Source: an uncultured SAR116 cluster alpha proteobacterium (GTDB lineage Bacteria > Pseudomonadota > Alphaproteobacteria > Puniceispirillales > Marisalimonadaceae). From it: a stretch of 37,240 nt of DNA. Shown piece after piece: positions 8,729 through 17,597 of the stretch. Positions within the stretch are counted from its first letter, which is position 1; every line of letters starts with the position of its first letter. The position numbers were made by a program, and so were the translations under genes. The notes beneath the pieces were generated by a model. That model did no database searches. It was not told the origin of the DNA and worked only from the letters and a program-made list of their open reading frames with translations. The stretch is from contig CACJFI010000012.1 in the NCBI GenBank assembly GCA_902592615.1, positions 1-37,240 of the forward strand, in the 5' to 3' direction.

Positions 8729-9823
8729 TTATTTGTAAATTTCCTCTTTATTAATACTGTATTTTTCTAATTTATCTCTGTCAATTTCAAGTTTCCAATT
8801 CTCAGAAACTATCAGAAAACCTTTCTTAAATTTTAGAGGGTTTAATAAAATTCTTGCTTTTGGATCAATTTTTAAAAAACCGTTATATTCTCCAGCATTA
8901 TCAATTAAGCTGTTCGCAATTCTAGCTTCCATCCAACAATTAATTTCAGTACCTAGTCCGTCACCAAGTACAATTTTTAAACCTAATTCATGCGCAAATT
9001 TAATGGCTTCTTTTAATCTTGTAATAGATAAAAATCTTTTTAATTTAAGTTTGCATAACCCTACTCCTTCAATGCGAGAAGCCTTTTTTATGTCCTTGAT
9101 GCTACAAATAGGTTCGTCCAACATAATTGGTATGTATGATAGTTTAGCCACAGCAGCATTTGCATCCCAATCATTGGCATCACAAGGCTGTTCGAATAAT
9201 TCTATGAAATCAGGCTTTAATCCTTGAACAAATTTACAACCGTCTTTTTTTGAGTATCCCCTATTAGCATCTATTCTTAGAGTAGCTCTACCATTTAAAT
9301 GAGTTTGTATATTATTTATCTTTTTAATATCGGCATTAACGTCCTTTCCAACTTTAATTTTTATTGTTGTAAATCCTTGTTCAGTTACTTTGTCCAATTC
9401 ATCTTTTATTTCAGTTTCTTCCTCTGCATTAAATGAGGTTAATAATTTAAGTTTCAGAGAACTCTTATTATTTAAAACGTCATTTTTTTCTAGCATCTCG
9501 ATTGCTGTATAAATTGCACTTGAAGCAACAATGCTTATAGAGGAATGAGATAAAATGATTTCTTTTGCTTCGTATATTTTTTTATTTAAAATTGATTTTG
9601 ATATGTCTCTGGCAAATGTCCAACCACCATCTCTAGTTTCACTGCTTGAGCCTGGTGATATGTGCTGTTCACCCCATCCTTCATTTCCTTGATCATCTAC
9701 AATATGAATCAACAATGGCTCGAAAGAGTTAAAAGTGTTATAGGATAATTTATAAGGCTTTATTAAAGGAACATCTAGTCTATATATCGTAACTTTTGAA
9801 ATAATATTATCTCTAATAACCAT
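8729..9823 (-). CDS. Mandelate racemase/muconate lactonizing enzyme family protein
   Basis: I place the start at ATG 9823, preceded by GGGGAT, giving 364 residues. A longer frame to 9865 adds 14 hydrophobic residues without a good binding site. The enolase-superfamily barrel residues are clear, numbered from this start: KIK (155-157), Asp185 in RIDANRGY, Glu211 in LFEQP, Asp236 in MLDEP, and a Lys in CKLKLKR on the sixth strand. This places it in the MLE subgroup, which includes cycloisomerases, dipeptide epimerases and betaine or proline epimerases. It is the first gene of the minus-strand operon with the dioxygenase and tctCBA. The reaction cannot be told from sequence. Confidence 0.85.
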   Translation of the reverse strand: MVIRDNIISKVTIYRLDVPLIKPYKLSYNTFNSFEPLLIHIVDDQGNEGWGEQHISPGSSSETRDGGWTFARDISKSILNKKIYEAKEIILSHSSISIVASSAIYTAIEMLEKNDVLNNKSSLKLKLLTSFNAEEETEIKDELDKVTEQGFTTIKIKVGKDVNADIKKINNIQTHLNGRATLRIDANRGYSKKDGCKFVQGLKPDFIELFEQPCDANDWDANAAVAKLSYIPIMLDEPICSIKDIKKASRIEGVGLCKLKLKRFLSITRLKEAIKFAHELGLKIVLGDGLGTEINCWMEARIANSLIDNAGEYNGFLKIDPKARILLNPLKFKKGFLIVSENWKLEIDRDKLEKYSINKEEIYK

Positions 9824-9926
9824 AAAGAATCCCCACAGTTTTTTTAATAAAAATATTAACAACAAGAAAAAATTATATAAGATATAATATATTCAATTAT
9901 TATTAACTTATTATAAAGGAGTGCAA

Positions 9927-10457
9927 ATGCCAATTTATAGTTTAGGTGAAAAAAAACCTCAGTTACCTGAAAATAATCTATATTGGGTTGCGCCAGATGC
10001 ACATGTTATAGGAAACGTTATTTTAGGAAAAGATGTTGGTGTATGGTTTGGATCAGTTTTAAGAGGTGATAATGATGTTATTAAAATTGGTGAAGAAACA
10101 AACATACAAGAAAATACTATCATTCATGTAGATCCAGATTGTCCTGTAGCTATTGGCAATAATTGCACCATTGGACATAATGCAATTATACACGGTTGTA
10201 CAATAGGTAATAATTCTTTAGTTGGAATGGGTGCAACAATTCTTAATAATGCTAAGATAGGTAACAATTGTCTTGTAGGTGCTGGTGCCCTTGTTACAGA
10301 AAATAAAGAATTTCCGGATGGTTGGTTAATTGTTGGTTCACCTGCTAAGGCTGTGAGAGAATTAAGTCAAGAGATGATTGATAACATGACGAGATCTTCA
10401 AAGCATTATGTAGCAAACTTCAAAAAGTTTGCAAAAGAGATGAAAGAGATTAAATAA
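9927..10457 (+). CDS. Gamma-class carbonic anhydrase-like protein (left-handed beta helix)
   Basis: I choose ATG 9927 rather than GTG 9921, because AAGGAG (9916-9921) is well spaced for the ATG. The product has 176 residues, as in YrdA/PaaY-type proteins. Hexapeptide repeats form a left-handed beta helix. The three zinc-binding His are present: His67 in TIIHVDP, and His84 and His89 in IGHNAIIHG. Members are trimeric and either carbonic anhydrases or, as PaaY, thioesterases linked to CoA catabolism. Next to a CoA-transferase gene, the latter role is possible. The 3' end overlaps that gene by eight bases. Confidence 0.85.
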   Translation: MPIYSLGEKKPQLPENNLYWVAPDAHVIGNVILGKDVGVWFGSVLRGDNDVIKIGEETNIQENTIIHVDPDCPVAIGNNCTIGHNAIIHGCTIGNNSLVGMGATILNNAKIGNNCLVGAGALVTENKEFPDGWLIVGSPAKAVRELSQEMIDNMTRSSKHYVANFKKFAKEMKEIK

Positions 10458-11661
10458 CCTTATCGTCTTTCAAATTATCAATTTCATCTTTAGTATAACC
10501 TAAATTAGACAGTATTTCATTGTTGTGTTCACCGAGTTTAGGCGCTCTTTTTATGTTTGCGGGTGTTTTAGAAAATTTCCAAGGAGTACCATGTACTTTC
10601 ATATTTTTATTTAGTTCTGGGTACCATACATCAGTTACATAATTATTTTCTTTAATATTTGGATCATCAGATGCTTCAAGCATTGTGTTAACGTGGGTGG
10701 ATATCATATCGGCTTTTCTTAAAATTGATATCCAATTATCCCTAGTATCTGTCGAGAATAATTCAGCAAGTTTATCTAATATTTCTGTTTTCTTTACTTC
10801 AGATTCAAATGCCAAACCAAGGTCTATAAGACCATTTTCTGTCAGAATATCAAAAAAATTAAGAGCTTTCATTGCTTCTTGCCAATCATCTGGGTCGAGT
10901 TGGAGTGCAAAAGGTTTACCATCAACATCATTAAAACATGCCGCTATTCCTGGTCTTTCTCTTGTTCCATTTATTCTAGCTCCAGTGATTGGTGGCCTTT
11001 TACTCCACATTGCTGTAGTCATAGTCCAACCAAGAAGTCTAAAAGCACTACCAACTAAAGAAGTTTCTAACTTTTGACCTTTTCCTGTTTTTTGAGCATT
11101 TATATATGCAGCTAAAATTCCTCCAAAAGTAAGAATTGCACAGCTTTCATCTGCAACTGAGGCTACTCCAGTTCTTAAATTATTTCCTGGTATTGAATAT
11201 GCCTCAGCTATTCCACTTAAAGCTTGTCCTACCGCGTCGGTCCCTGGTAAATGTCCATCTGGTGCATCAGGTCCATAAGCAGAAACTGAAGCGTAAACTA
11301 TCTTAGGATTAATTTTGCTAAGAGTTTCATAATCAAAATTAAGTTTTTCAGCAACACCCGGTCTAAAATTTTGTCCAAATACATCGGCATCTTTTATTAA
11401 ACTATGAAGTATTTTTTGTCCTTTTTCTGACTTAAGATTGAGAGTTAAACTTTTAACTCCTCTGTTATTAGTCTCAAAAAATGATCCTATCTCTCCCTCT
11501 AAAAAACCAGAGTTACGATTATTATCACCTTTACCTGGTGTTTCAATTTTAATTACTTCAGCACCAAGATCTGCCATTAACATGTAGGGGACTGTTCCAG
11601 CTTGTGCTGTTGAACATGCAACTATTTTTAACCCAGAAAGAGCTCCATTTATTTCACTCAT
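10450..11661 (-). CDS. CaiB/BaiF family CoA-transferase (copy 1)
   Basis: The protein has 403 residues, full length for class III CoA-transferases. It starts with the family pattern LSGLKIVACSTAQAG and LMADLGAEVIKIETPGKGD. The catalytic Asp, which forms the acyl anhydride, lies in GVASVADESCAI (about residue 169). The C-terminal APKLGEHNNEIL is also typical. It moves CoA between carboxylic acids. It follows an enoyl-CoA hydratase-like gene by eight bases, the same pairing as the carnitine genes caiB and caiD, but nothing else in the window supports carnitine. Confidence 0.88.
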   Translation of the reverse strand: MSEINGALSGLKIVACSTAQAGTVPYMLMADLGAEVIKIETPGKGDNNRNSGFLEGEIGSFFETNNRGVKSLTLNLKSEKGQKILHSLIKDADVFGQNFRPGVAEKLNFDYETLSKINPKIVYASVSAYGPDAPDGHLPGTDAVGQALSGIAEAYSIPGNNLRTGVASVADESCAILTFGGILAAYINAQKTGKGQKLETSLVGSAFRLLGWTMTTAMWSKRPPITGARINGTRERPGIAACFNDVDGKPFALQLDPDDWQEAMKALNFFDILTENGLIDLGLAFESEVKKTEILDKLAELFSTDTRDNWISILRKADMISTHVNTMLEASDDPNIKENNYVTDVWYPELNKNMKVHGTPWKFSKTPANIKRAPKLGEHNNEILSNLGYTKDEIDNLKDDKVI

Positions 11662-11669
11662 TTTGACCT

Positions 11670-12479
11670 CTAATTTTCCTCTAATTTTGGCATGTTATAT
11701 CTATCTTCTGGTTTAAGCCAACCTTTGAAGTTTGGTTTTCTTTTTTCAGCAAAGGCTCTTCTACTTTCCATTCTATCCTCAGTATCGCCGTGAAGATGAA
11801 GTTTTTCAGCAAGGTCAGCAATATTAGGGCTAATTTTTGGTGCCATATGTTTCATCATATAAAGCGTGTTTACCCTTGCTGCAGGAGGAAGTGAAAGTAA
11901 ATGTTCTGCCATAGAATGAGCTTCATTCATTAGGTCTTTAGCCTCCACTAAACGATTAATGAAACCTACTTGATGCATCCTCTCTGCGGAAATTCTATAT
12001 CCAAAAGCCATTTCGGTTGCAATTGGATGAGGTAGATTGCCATAGTGCCCATGGTTATAACCACCAAGAAGCCATCTTTTTGCTTCTGACATTTCAAAAA
12101 TTGCTTCTTTTACAGCAATCCTCAGATCTGTTCTTTCAACTAACATAAATCCACCACCCATGGCATATCCATTCACTGCTGCTATGACTGGTTTTTGAAG
12201 TGAGCCTGTCTGAAATGGGTCAACTAAATTTTCTTCTACAAATTCTTTTGGCGATCCAGGAATGCCTCTATCAATAGACTCTTTCATATCTTCGCCGGCA
12301 CAGAAACCTCTTCCAGTTCCCGTCAAAATTGCAACTTCTAGATCTTCATCCTCATGAAATCTATTGAATGCTTCCGCCATGCCTTTTCTTATAACGGTAC
12401 TTAAAGCATTCAATCTTTCAGGACGATTTAATCTAATAGTAATTATTTGGCCATTAATTTCGGTTTCAACAAAGCTCAT
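11670..12479 (-). CDS. Enoyl-CoA hydratase/isomerase family protein (atypical active site)
   Basis: I place the start at ATG 12479, with AGGAG seven bases upstream; an upstream frame to 12539 adds 20 residues with no binding site. The 269-residue product has the crotonase oxyanion loops FCAGEDMKE (59-67) and NGYAMGGG (103-110). Of the two catalytic Glu of true hydratases, the second is kept (Glu132 in MSEAKRW), but the first position (GGG-F-M) is Met112. The following loop is also unusual (LLGGYNHGHYGN). Simple water addition is therefore doubtful; an isomerase, racemase or decarboxylase-type reaction is possible. Probably co-transcribed with the CoA-transferase. Confidence 0.82.
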   Translation of the reverse strand: MSFVETEINGQIITIRLNRPERLNALSTVIRKGMAEAFNRFHEDEDLEVAILTGTGRGFCAGEDMKESIDRGIPGSPKEFVEENLVDPFQTGSLQKPVIAAVNGYAMGGGFMLVERTDLRIAVKEAIFEMSEAKRWLLGGYNHGHYGNLPHPIATEMAFGYRISAERMHQVGFINRLVEAKDLMNEAHSMAEHLLSLPPAARVNTLYMMKHMAPKISPNIADLAEKLHLHGDTEDRMESRRAFAEKRKPNFKGWLKPEDRYNMPKLEEN

Positions 12480-12601
12480 AGAGATGCTCCTAATATTAAA
12501 ATCTATTAAAAGTAATCTATATACTAAAAAATCTTGCAAGTCATGGATATTAAATCATAATAAATTTTAGTTTTTAGAAAGCTATTGTTTGGGGGGGTAT
12601 A

Positions 12602-13711
12602 ATGAAAACTAGAGCTGCAGTTGCTGTTGAGGCAGGAAAACCGCTTGAAATTATGAATGTGGATTTAGAGGGTCCTCGTTCTGGAGAAGTTCTGGTAGAA
12701 ATAAAAGCAACAGGTATATGTCATACTGATGAATTTACACTTTCTGGTGAAGACCCTGAAGGACTTTTCCCAGCAATCTTAGGTCATGAGGGAGCAGGAG
12801 TAGTTAGGGAAGTAGGTAAGAATGTAACATCTTTAAAAGAAGGTGATCATGTAATTCCTCTATATACACCCGAATGCAGGGAGTGCGAGTATTGCTTACA
12901 TCCAAAGACTAATTTATGTCAGGCAATAAGAGTGACCCAAGGTCAGGGGGTTATGCCAGATGGTACTAGTAGATTTTCTATAAATGGTAAACCAATATTG
13001 CATTATATGGGCACATCTACCTTTTCAAATTACACTGTAGTTCCTGAAATTGCACTTGCAAAAGTAAACAGAAAGGCTCCCTTTGATAAAATTTGTTATA
13101 TCGGTTGTGGAGTAACAACTGGTATTGGAGCCGTTATCAATACAGCAAAGGCAACTGCAGGTTGTAATGCAGTGGTTTTTGGGTTAGGCGGAATTGGACT
13201 TAACGTCATTCAAGGTTTGAGAATGATTGGAGCGAACATGATTGTTGGTGTTGACATGAATACCAAAAAAGAATCATGGGGAAAAAAGTTTGGTATGACA
13301 CACTTCGTAAACCCATCGCAGATAAAAGGTGATTTAGTTAATTACTTGGTAGATCTTACAGGTGGTGGTGCTGATTACTCTTTTGAATGCATTGGGAATG
13401 TGAATGTAATGAGACAAGCTCTAGAATGCGCTCATAAAGGCTGGGGAGAAAGTATAATAATAGGGGTAGCTGGAGCAGGGCAAGAAATTAAAACTAGACC
13501 TTTCCAGTTAGTTACAGGTAGAAGTTGGAAAGGTACAGCTTTTGGAGGAGCAAGAGGAAGAACCGACGTTCCTAAAATTGTGGAATGGTATCTTCAAGGC
13601 AAAATTGACATTGATCCAATGATAACTCACAACCTTAAGTTAGAAGATATTAACAAAGGTTTTGATTTAATGCATGCGGGTGAGTCAATAAGATCAGTTG
13701 TAGTTTTTTAA
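12602..13711 (+). CDS. frmA: S-(hydroxymethyl)glutathione dehydrogenase / class III alcohol dehydrogenase
   Basis: The protein has 369 residues, the class III alcohol dehydrogenase length. Catalytic zinc ligands are visible as Cys40 in GICHTDE, His62-Glu63 in GHEGAG and a third Cys in GCGVTTG. The structural zinc site has Cys92, Cys95, Cys98 and Cys106. The Rossmann motif GLGGIG follows. It oxidises the glutathione adduct of formaldehyde with NAD to S-formylglutathione. The next gene overlaps by one base (TAATG) and encodes the second enzyme of the same pathway, which makes this assignment firm. A G-rich tract before the ATG serves as the ribosome site. Confidence 0.95.
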   Translation: MKTRAAVAVEAGKPLEIMNVDLEGPRSGEVLVEIKATGICHTDEFTLSGEDPEGLFPAILGHEGAGVVREVGKNVTSLKEGDHVIPLYTPECRECEYCLHPKTNLCQAIRVTQGQGVMPDGTSRFSINGKPILHYMGTSTFSNYTVVPEIALAKVNRKAPFDKICYIGCGVTTGIGAVINTAKATAGCNAVVFGLGGIGLNVIQGLRMIGANMIVGVDMNTKKESWGKKFGMTHFVNPSQIKGDLVNYLVDLTGGGADYSFECIGNVNVMRQALECAHKGWGESIIIGVAGAGQEIKTRPFQLVTGRSWKGTAFGGARGRTDVPKIVEWYLQGKIDIDPMITHNLKLEDINKGFDLMHAGESIRSVVVF

Positions 13712-14535
13712 TGAAAAATATATCTGAAGTAATTTCATTTGAGGGGAAACAATTAGTCTGCAGTCATCAGTCTCTGGTTAATAATTGTGAGATGACTTTT
13801 GCAGTTTTTATCCCTCCAAAAATAAAAAATCCTCCAGTTGTGTGGTATCTATCTGGTTTGACTTGTAGTCACTTAAACGTAATGGAAAAAGGTGAGTACA
13901 GAAAAAAAGCTGCTGAATTAGGCATGGCAATTATCTGTCCTGACACTAGTCCAAGAGGCGAAGATATACCTGACGAAAAAGGTAATTGGCAATTTGGTAG
14001 TGGGGCTGGTTTTTATCTGGATGCAACAGAATCTCCCTATGACAAAAACTATAATATGTATAGTTATATAATTGATGAACTTCCAAGTGTTATTGAAAAA
14101 TATTTTGATTTTGATATGTCTAGACAAAGTGTTTTTGGTCATTCAATGGGTGGACACGGAGCTATTATGATGGCTCTAAGAAATCCAAATAAATTTAAAA
14201 GTTGTTCCGCATTTGCCCCAATTGTCGAACCATCGACAGCTAGCTGGTCTAGTGAGGCTTTTAAAAAATATATTGGTTTAGACCAAAGTGATTGGCAAAT
14301 GTATGATAGTGTAGCTTTAGTTAAAAAGGGTTATCATTTTCCTGAAATGCTCGTTGACCAAGGAGATGCTGATAGCTTTTTAGAAGAGGGGTTAAGGCCA
14401 TGGCTATTAGAGGATGCATGTAAAAACACAAATATTAACCTAAAACTTAGAATGCAGCCAAATTATGATCATTCATATTATTTTATTTCAACCTTTATGG
14501 CAGATCATTTAATTTGGCATAGAGAGAGAATCTAA
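13711..14535 (+). CDS. fghA: S-formylglutathione hydrolase
   Basis: The protein has 274 residues, typical for this esterase-D-like alpha/beta hydrolase. The nucleophile is Ser145 in GHSMGGHG, the acid is an Asp in DQGDADSF (most likely Asp219), and the base is His254 in YDHSYYF. The early motif WYLSGLTCSHLN is also characteristic. It hydrolyses S-formylglutathione to formate and glutathione. Translation is probably coupled to the dehydrogenase gene through the TAATG overlap. Its stop codon overlaps that of the opposing thioesterase gene by four bases (CTAA). Confidence 0.94.
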   Translation: MKNISEVISFEGKQLVCSHQSLVNNCEMTFAVFIPPKIKNPPVVWYLSGLTCSHLNVMEKGEYRKKAAELGMAIICPDTSPRGEDIPDEKGNWQFGSGAGFYLDATESPYDKNYNMYSYIIDELPSVIEKYFDFDMSRQSVFGHSMGGHGAIMMALRNPNKFKSCSAFAPIVEPSTASWSSEAFKKYIGLDQSDWQMYDSVALVKKGYHFPEMLVDQGDADSFLEEGLRPWLLEDACKNTNINLKLRMQPNYDHSYYFISTFMADHLIWHRERI

Positions 14536-14954
14536 AGTTTTTTTTGTGGAATAGAATATGTAAGTGAAGCGTGGGCAACAGGCTCGTCAATATCTTCTGA
14601 ATAAATTAAAACATCACCTACACTTAAAGTTTTTCCTAATTTTAAAATTCTGGCTTTACTAGTTAAATTTTTCTCATTTGGTTTCCTTAAAAAATTTATT
14701 GAACAATTAGTTGTAACAGTAAGACTTTTAGGACCTATAACACTTAAAGTTGCTAAATAAAAAGTTACATCTGCTAATAAAAACATTGTTGGGCCCGAAA
14801 CTGTTGCCCCTGGTCTCAAATGATCTTCAGTAATATACATTAGCATTGAAAAAGACTGATCATTTACATCTAATATCTTGAAGTATTTGCTTACTTGAGG
14901 AAATTCTTTATTTAAAAATTTATCAAGACTTTCTTTTGTCATCAGTTTTTGCAT
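14532..14954 (-). CDS. PaaI-family hot-dog thioesterase
   Basis: The protein has 140 residues and a single hot-dog domain of the PaaI/YbgC-like type. The central stretch LRPGATVSGPTMFLLADVTF (46-65) corresponds to the usual HGG...D active-site helix, with SGP in place of HGG and Asp62 kept. NCSINFLRKP (83-92) matches the second conserved strand. Such enzymes hydrolyse acyl-CoA esters. It starts four bases after the stop of the PcaB-like lyase and is the last gene of that minus-strand group, where it could release a CoA product. Confidence 0.75.
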   Translation of the reverse strand: MQKLMTKESLDKFLNKEFPQVSKYFKILDVNDQSFSMLMYITEDHLRPGATVSGPTMFLLADVTFYLATLSVIGPKSLTVTTNCSINFLRKPNEKNLTSKARILKLGKTLSVGDVLIYSEDIDEPVAHASLTYSIPQKKL

Positions 14955-14958
14955 TATG

Positions 14959-16314
14959 TTAGGATAACCTTCTTTTATCTAAAAGTCTCTGTGCCATAGA
15001 AGGGGCAGCTCCTAAGTAATTGGATGGATCTAAAATTTTTAACAAATCTTTCTCATTAAAAAAGTTAGAGATTTTTCTATTTTTTAATAACGTATCTATG
15101 AATGAAATGTTGTTTTTAATTGATTCTCTACAACAGTCATAAACTAAATCGTGTGCAATTTGTCTTCCCATCTTGGGTGCCAGGGCCATCATAACAGACT
15201 CTGCAACAATTAACCCATTGGTTTTATAAATATTTTCTTTCATTTTTTTAGGTGAAACTTCTAAACCTTCTAAAAGATATTTAGCTGAGTTAAGAGATGA
15301 AGAAGCAATCAAAAAAGCGTTAGGAATTGCATTCCATTCTACATGCCACTGACCAGTAGCTCTTTCATGATCAAGGACCATAGCATCTAGCATAGAAGAA
15401 TGATGTTCTCTTAATAGTTTTGAACAAGCCAGCATTACCTCAGAAGAAATAGGGTTTCTTTTTTGAGGCATCGTTGAAGAAGAACCTCGTCCGTGAAGAT
15501 ATGGTTCAGCAACTTCTTGTGTTTCTGTTTGCATCATTAACATCACATCATAAGCTATTTTACCGAGTGATGCAGCAACCATTGCAAGCCAACCAGTTAC
15601 TTCACAAAAATTATCTCTAATAGAATGCCAACTAACGTCAGGAACATTTAAATCTAATTCCTCAGCTAAGGCTGACTGCGTCTTGAGGCCATTACCTTCA
15701 CCTAAAGAAGCAAGCGTTCCTGCTGCTCCAAAAAACGATACAACGAAAACTCGTTCCTTTATTTCTTCCAGTCTTTTGTGATGTCTATCAATCCCAGACA
15801 ACCAGGTAGATGCCTTGTAACCAAACGATATAGGTAAAGCATGTTGCAAATGTGTTCTACCAGCCATAGGTGTTTTAATATGACGCTCAACAATTTTTTC
15901 TAAAGCATCTGAAATTGACTTTAGGTCTTTAGATAATAATTCAAGACCCTTTCTAATTTGAAGGACATCTGCTGTGTCCATAATATCTTGTGTTGTAGCG
16001 CCCCAATGACAAAATTGTCCAAAGTTGCCTTCAACTTTTTCACTTAGTTGTTCGACCAGTGGAAGAATCGGATATCCAACTATAGACGTCCTCCTTTCAA
16101 GTTTTCCCCAATCAATTATCTCTACATTTGCTGCCTGAGTTATTTTCCCCCCAGCTTCTTTTGGTATAATGTTTAACTTTGACTGTGATCTTGCTAAAGC
16201 TGCTTCTACATCTAAATATAACTGTGTAGTACCTTCATCAGAAAATAACAAATGCATTTCTTTTGTTCCAAACATTTCTCCCCATATTTTTGAATTCGTA
16301 ACTAAAGCAGGCAT
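14959..16314 (-). CDS. Fumarase/aspartase-superfamily lyase, PcaB/adenylosuccinate lyase-like
   Basis: The protein has 451 residues. The superfamily signature is GRGSSSTMPQKRNP (275-288). Other conserved regions are HWGATTQD (103-110), GRTHLQHA (152-159) and FGAAGT (195-200) with WH at 229-230, which fit 3-carboxy-cis,cis-muconate cycloisomerase (PcaB) better than biosynthetic PurB. The family adds or removes a carboxylated group across a double bond. The neighbours (crotonase-like enzyme, thioesterase, tautomerase-like protein) point to catabolism of an unsaturated or aromatic-derived acid, but no other protocatechuate gene is present. A purine role is unlikely but not excluded. Confidence 0.8.
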   Translation of the reverse strand: MPALVTNSKIWGEMFGTKEMHLLFSDEGTTQLYLDVEAALARSQSKLNIIPKEAGGKITQAANVEIIDWGKLERRTSIVGYPILPLVEQLSEKVEGNFGQFCHWGATTQDIMDTADVLQIRKGLELLSKDLKSISDALEKIVERHIKTPMAGRTHLQHALPISFGYKASTWLSGIDRHHKRLEEIKERVFVVSFFGAAGTLASLGEGNGLKTQSALAEELDLNVPDVSWHSIRDNFCEVTGWLAMVAASLGKIAYDVMLMMQTETQEVAEPYLHGRGSSSTMPQKRNPISSEVMLACSKLLREHHSSMLDAMVLDHERATGQWHVEWNAIPNAFLIASSSLNSAKYLLEGLEVSPKKMKENIYKTNGLIVAESVMMALAPKMGRQIAHDLVYDCCRESIKNNISFIDTLLKNRKISNFFNEKDLLKILDPSNYLGAAPSMAQRLLDKRRLS

Positions 16315-16332
16315 TTTATATTCCCTATCAAT

Positions 16333-17124
16333 TTAATTTTGGTACCAAGATGCAGCTCTTTTCTCAAGAAAACTATTAAGCCCTTCTTTTGCTTCATCCG
16401 TCATTCTTTTTTGAGAATGTTCAAAAACAAGTTCATCAAATTTTTCTTCAGATAATATTAAACCACTTTCTATTAAAGTTCTTCTTTTTGTTGCTTCCAA
16501 TGCATCTGGAGCACACATCAATAAGTTATCAATAATTGGTTTGACGGTATTTTCAAGATCACCAGTCTTACAAACAAGGTGCACTAACCCCATATCTTTA
16601 GCCTGACTGACATCGAAACGCTCACAAGTAAGAGCATATTTTCTAACATTCCTAACTCCAATACTTGCATTTAAGTGAGGAATTATAATTCCTGCCATCA
16701 CCCCCCATCTAGCTTCAGAAATGGAAAAAATTGAATCTTCACTCGCTATAACTATATCAGCAGCAGCAGCAATTCCAGTGCCACCCCCAAAACATCCGCC
16801 ATGGATCATTGCTATTGTTGGCTTAGGGAATTCAGTAAGACCTTTAATTGCTGAAGCAGTTTTTCTAGAAACTTCTATATTTTCTTTTTGACTAAGATTA
16901 CCAATCTCTTTAAGCCATTGTAAGTCGGCACCTGCTTGAAAATGTTTTCCATTACCTTTAATAATGACTATTCTTACAGAATTGTTTTTATCTAAAGCTT
17001 CAAAACTTTTAATTAATTCAATAATCATGTCACCATTGTATGCATTGTTTTTTTCTGGACGGTTTAAAATAACCTCTGCAATTCCTCTTTCATTTACATT
17101 TGTTAATATGATATTTTCACTCAT
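16333..17124 (-). CDS. Enoyl-CoA hydratase family protein, methylglutaconyl-CoA hydratase-like
   Basis: The protein has 263 residues with the crotonase fold. HFQAGADLQWL (61-71) resembles the AGADLNWM loop of methylglutaconyl-CoA hydratases of the Liu/Atu type. The second loop is HGGCFGGGTG (108-117), and FSISEARWGVMAGIIIPHL (133-151) carries Glu137 in the usual catalytic position. The first catalytic Glu position is Gly117, as in several branched-chain members. It hydrates a branched unsaturated acyl-CoA by family knowledge. It precedes the lyase by 18 bases and follows the tautomerase-like gene. Confidence 0.82.
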   Translation of the reverse strand: MSENIILTNVNERGIAEVILNRPEKNNAYNGDMIIELIKSFEALDKNNSVRIVIIKGNGKHFQAGADLQWLKEIGNLSQKENIEVSRKTASAIKGLTEFPKPTIAMIHGGCFGGGTGIAAAADIVIASEDSIFSISEARWGVMAGIIIPHLNASIGVRNVRKYALTCERFDVSQAKDMGLVHLVCKTGDLENTVKPIIDNLLMCAPDALEATKRRTLIESGLILSEEKFDELVFEHSQKRMTDEAKEGLNSFLEKRAASWYQN

Positions 17125-17157
17125 TATCGGTCCTTCTATCTTATTGGAAATACAATT

Positions 17158-17501
17158 TTAATTTTCTAAATCTACTGCTGCTATAGATGCATCTTTTATC
17201 GAGAATGCCCTAAGTCTTATAAAAACTCTAAATTTATTTTGTAAAATCTCACCAATTTTATTAAGCAATCATTTATGCTGTCTATATTTCTAGTTTTTTT
17301 CTCTCTAAACTTCAATTCTCCAAAAATTTTATAGTTTGAAGTAATTATTTTGCTCTTAATCCATATAACTTGACAGTTATTTTTTTCAGCCTCTAACTCT
17401 TCTTGAATAATACCTATTATGCTTTTTTCTATTGCTTTAACAGCAGAAATTTCAAAAATATTTTTTAAGGTTTCATCTATATGTAAAATTAAAGAAGGCA
17501 T
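17158..17501 (-). pseudogene. Tautomerase-like gene interrupted by an apparent one-base frameshift
   Basis: The intact frame from ATG 17501 gives 94 residues and stops at 17217. It begins MPSLILHIDETL, so Pro2 would be the exposed catalytic proline of tautomerase-type enzymes. After about residue 82 the sequence turns unfamiliar, while the next frame from about 17260 reads NKIGEILQNKFRVFIRLRAF, then SIKDASIAAVDLEN, to a TAA at 17158. Joining the frames, by one added base near CTTAATAAAA, restores a protein of about 114 residues, fits the usual tautomerase size and ends 33 bases before the next gene. AGGA precedes the start. It may be a real mutation, a homopolymer sequencing error or a recoding site. 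The family call is moderate; the frameshift is directly visible. Confidence 0.55.
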
Positions 17502-17597
17502 TTCAAAGTTCCTATCACATAAATATTTTATTAATTGATATTAACATAATTTTTATATTTAATAGTTTCAAATATTGTTAAAATAAAGGTTCGGCAA

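Noticed and set aside
9856-9888. TTAACA and TATAAT as a promoter for the carbonic anhydrase gene
   Set aside because: The -10 box is perfect but the spacing is 21 bases and the region is almost pure A+T, so a chance match is likely.
10450-12479. Carnitine pathway caiB/caiD
   Set aside because: Only the pairing fits. The crotonase lacks expected residues and no carnitine transporter, CaiA or CaiC is present.
14959-16314. Calling the lyase purB
   Set aside because: The motifs and catabolic neighbours fit PcaB-like lyases better, and no purine gene is nearby.
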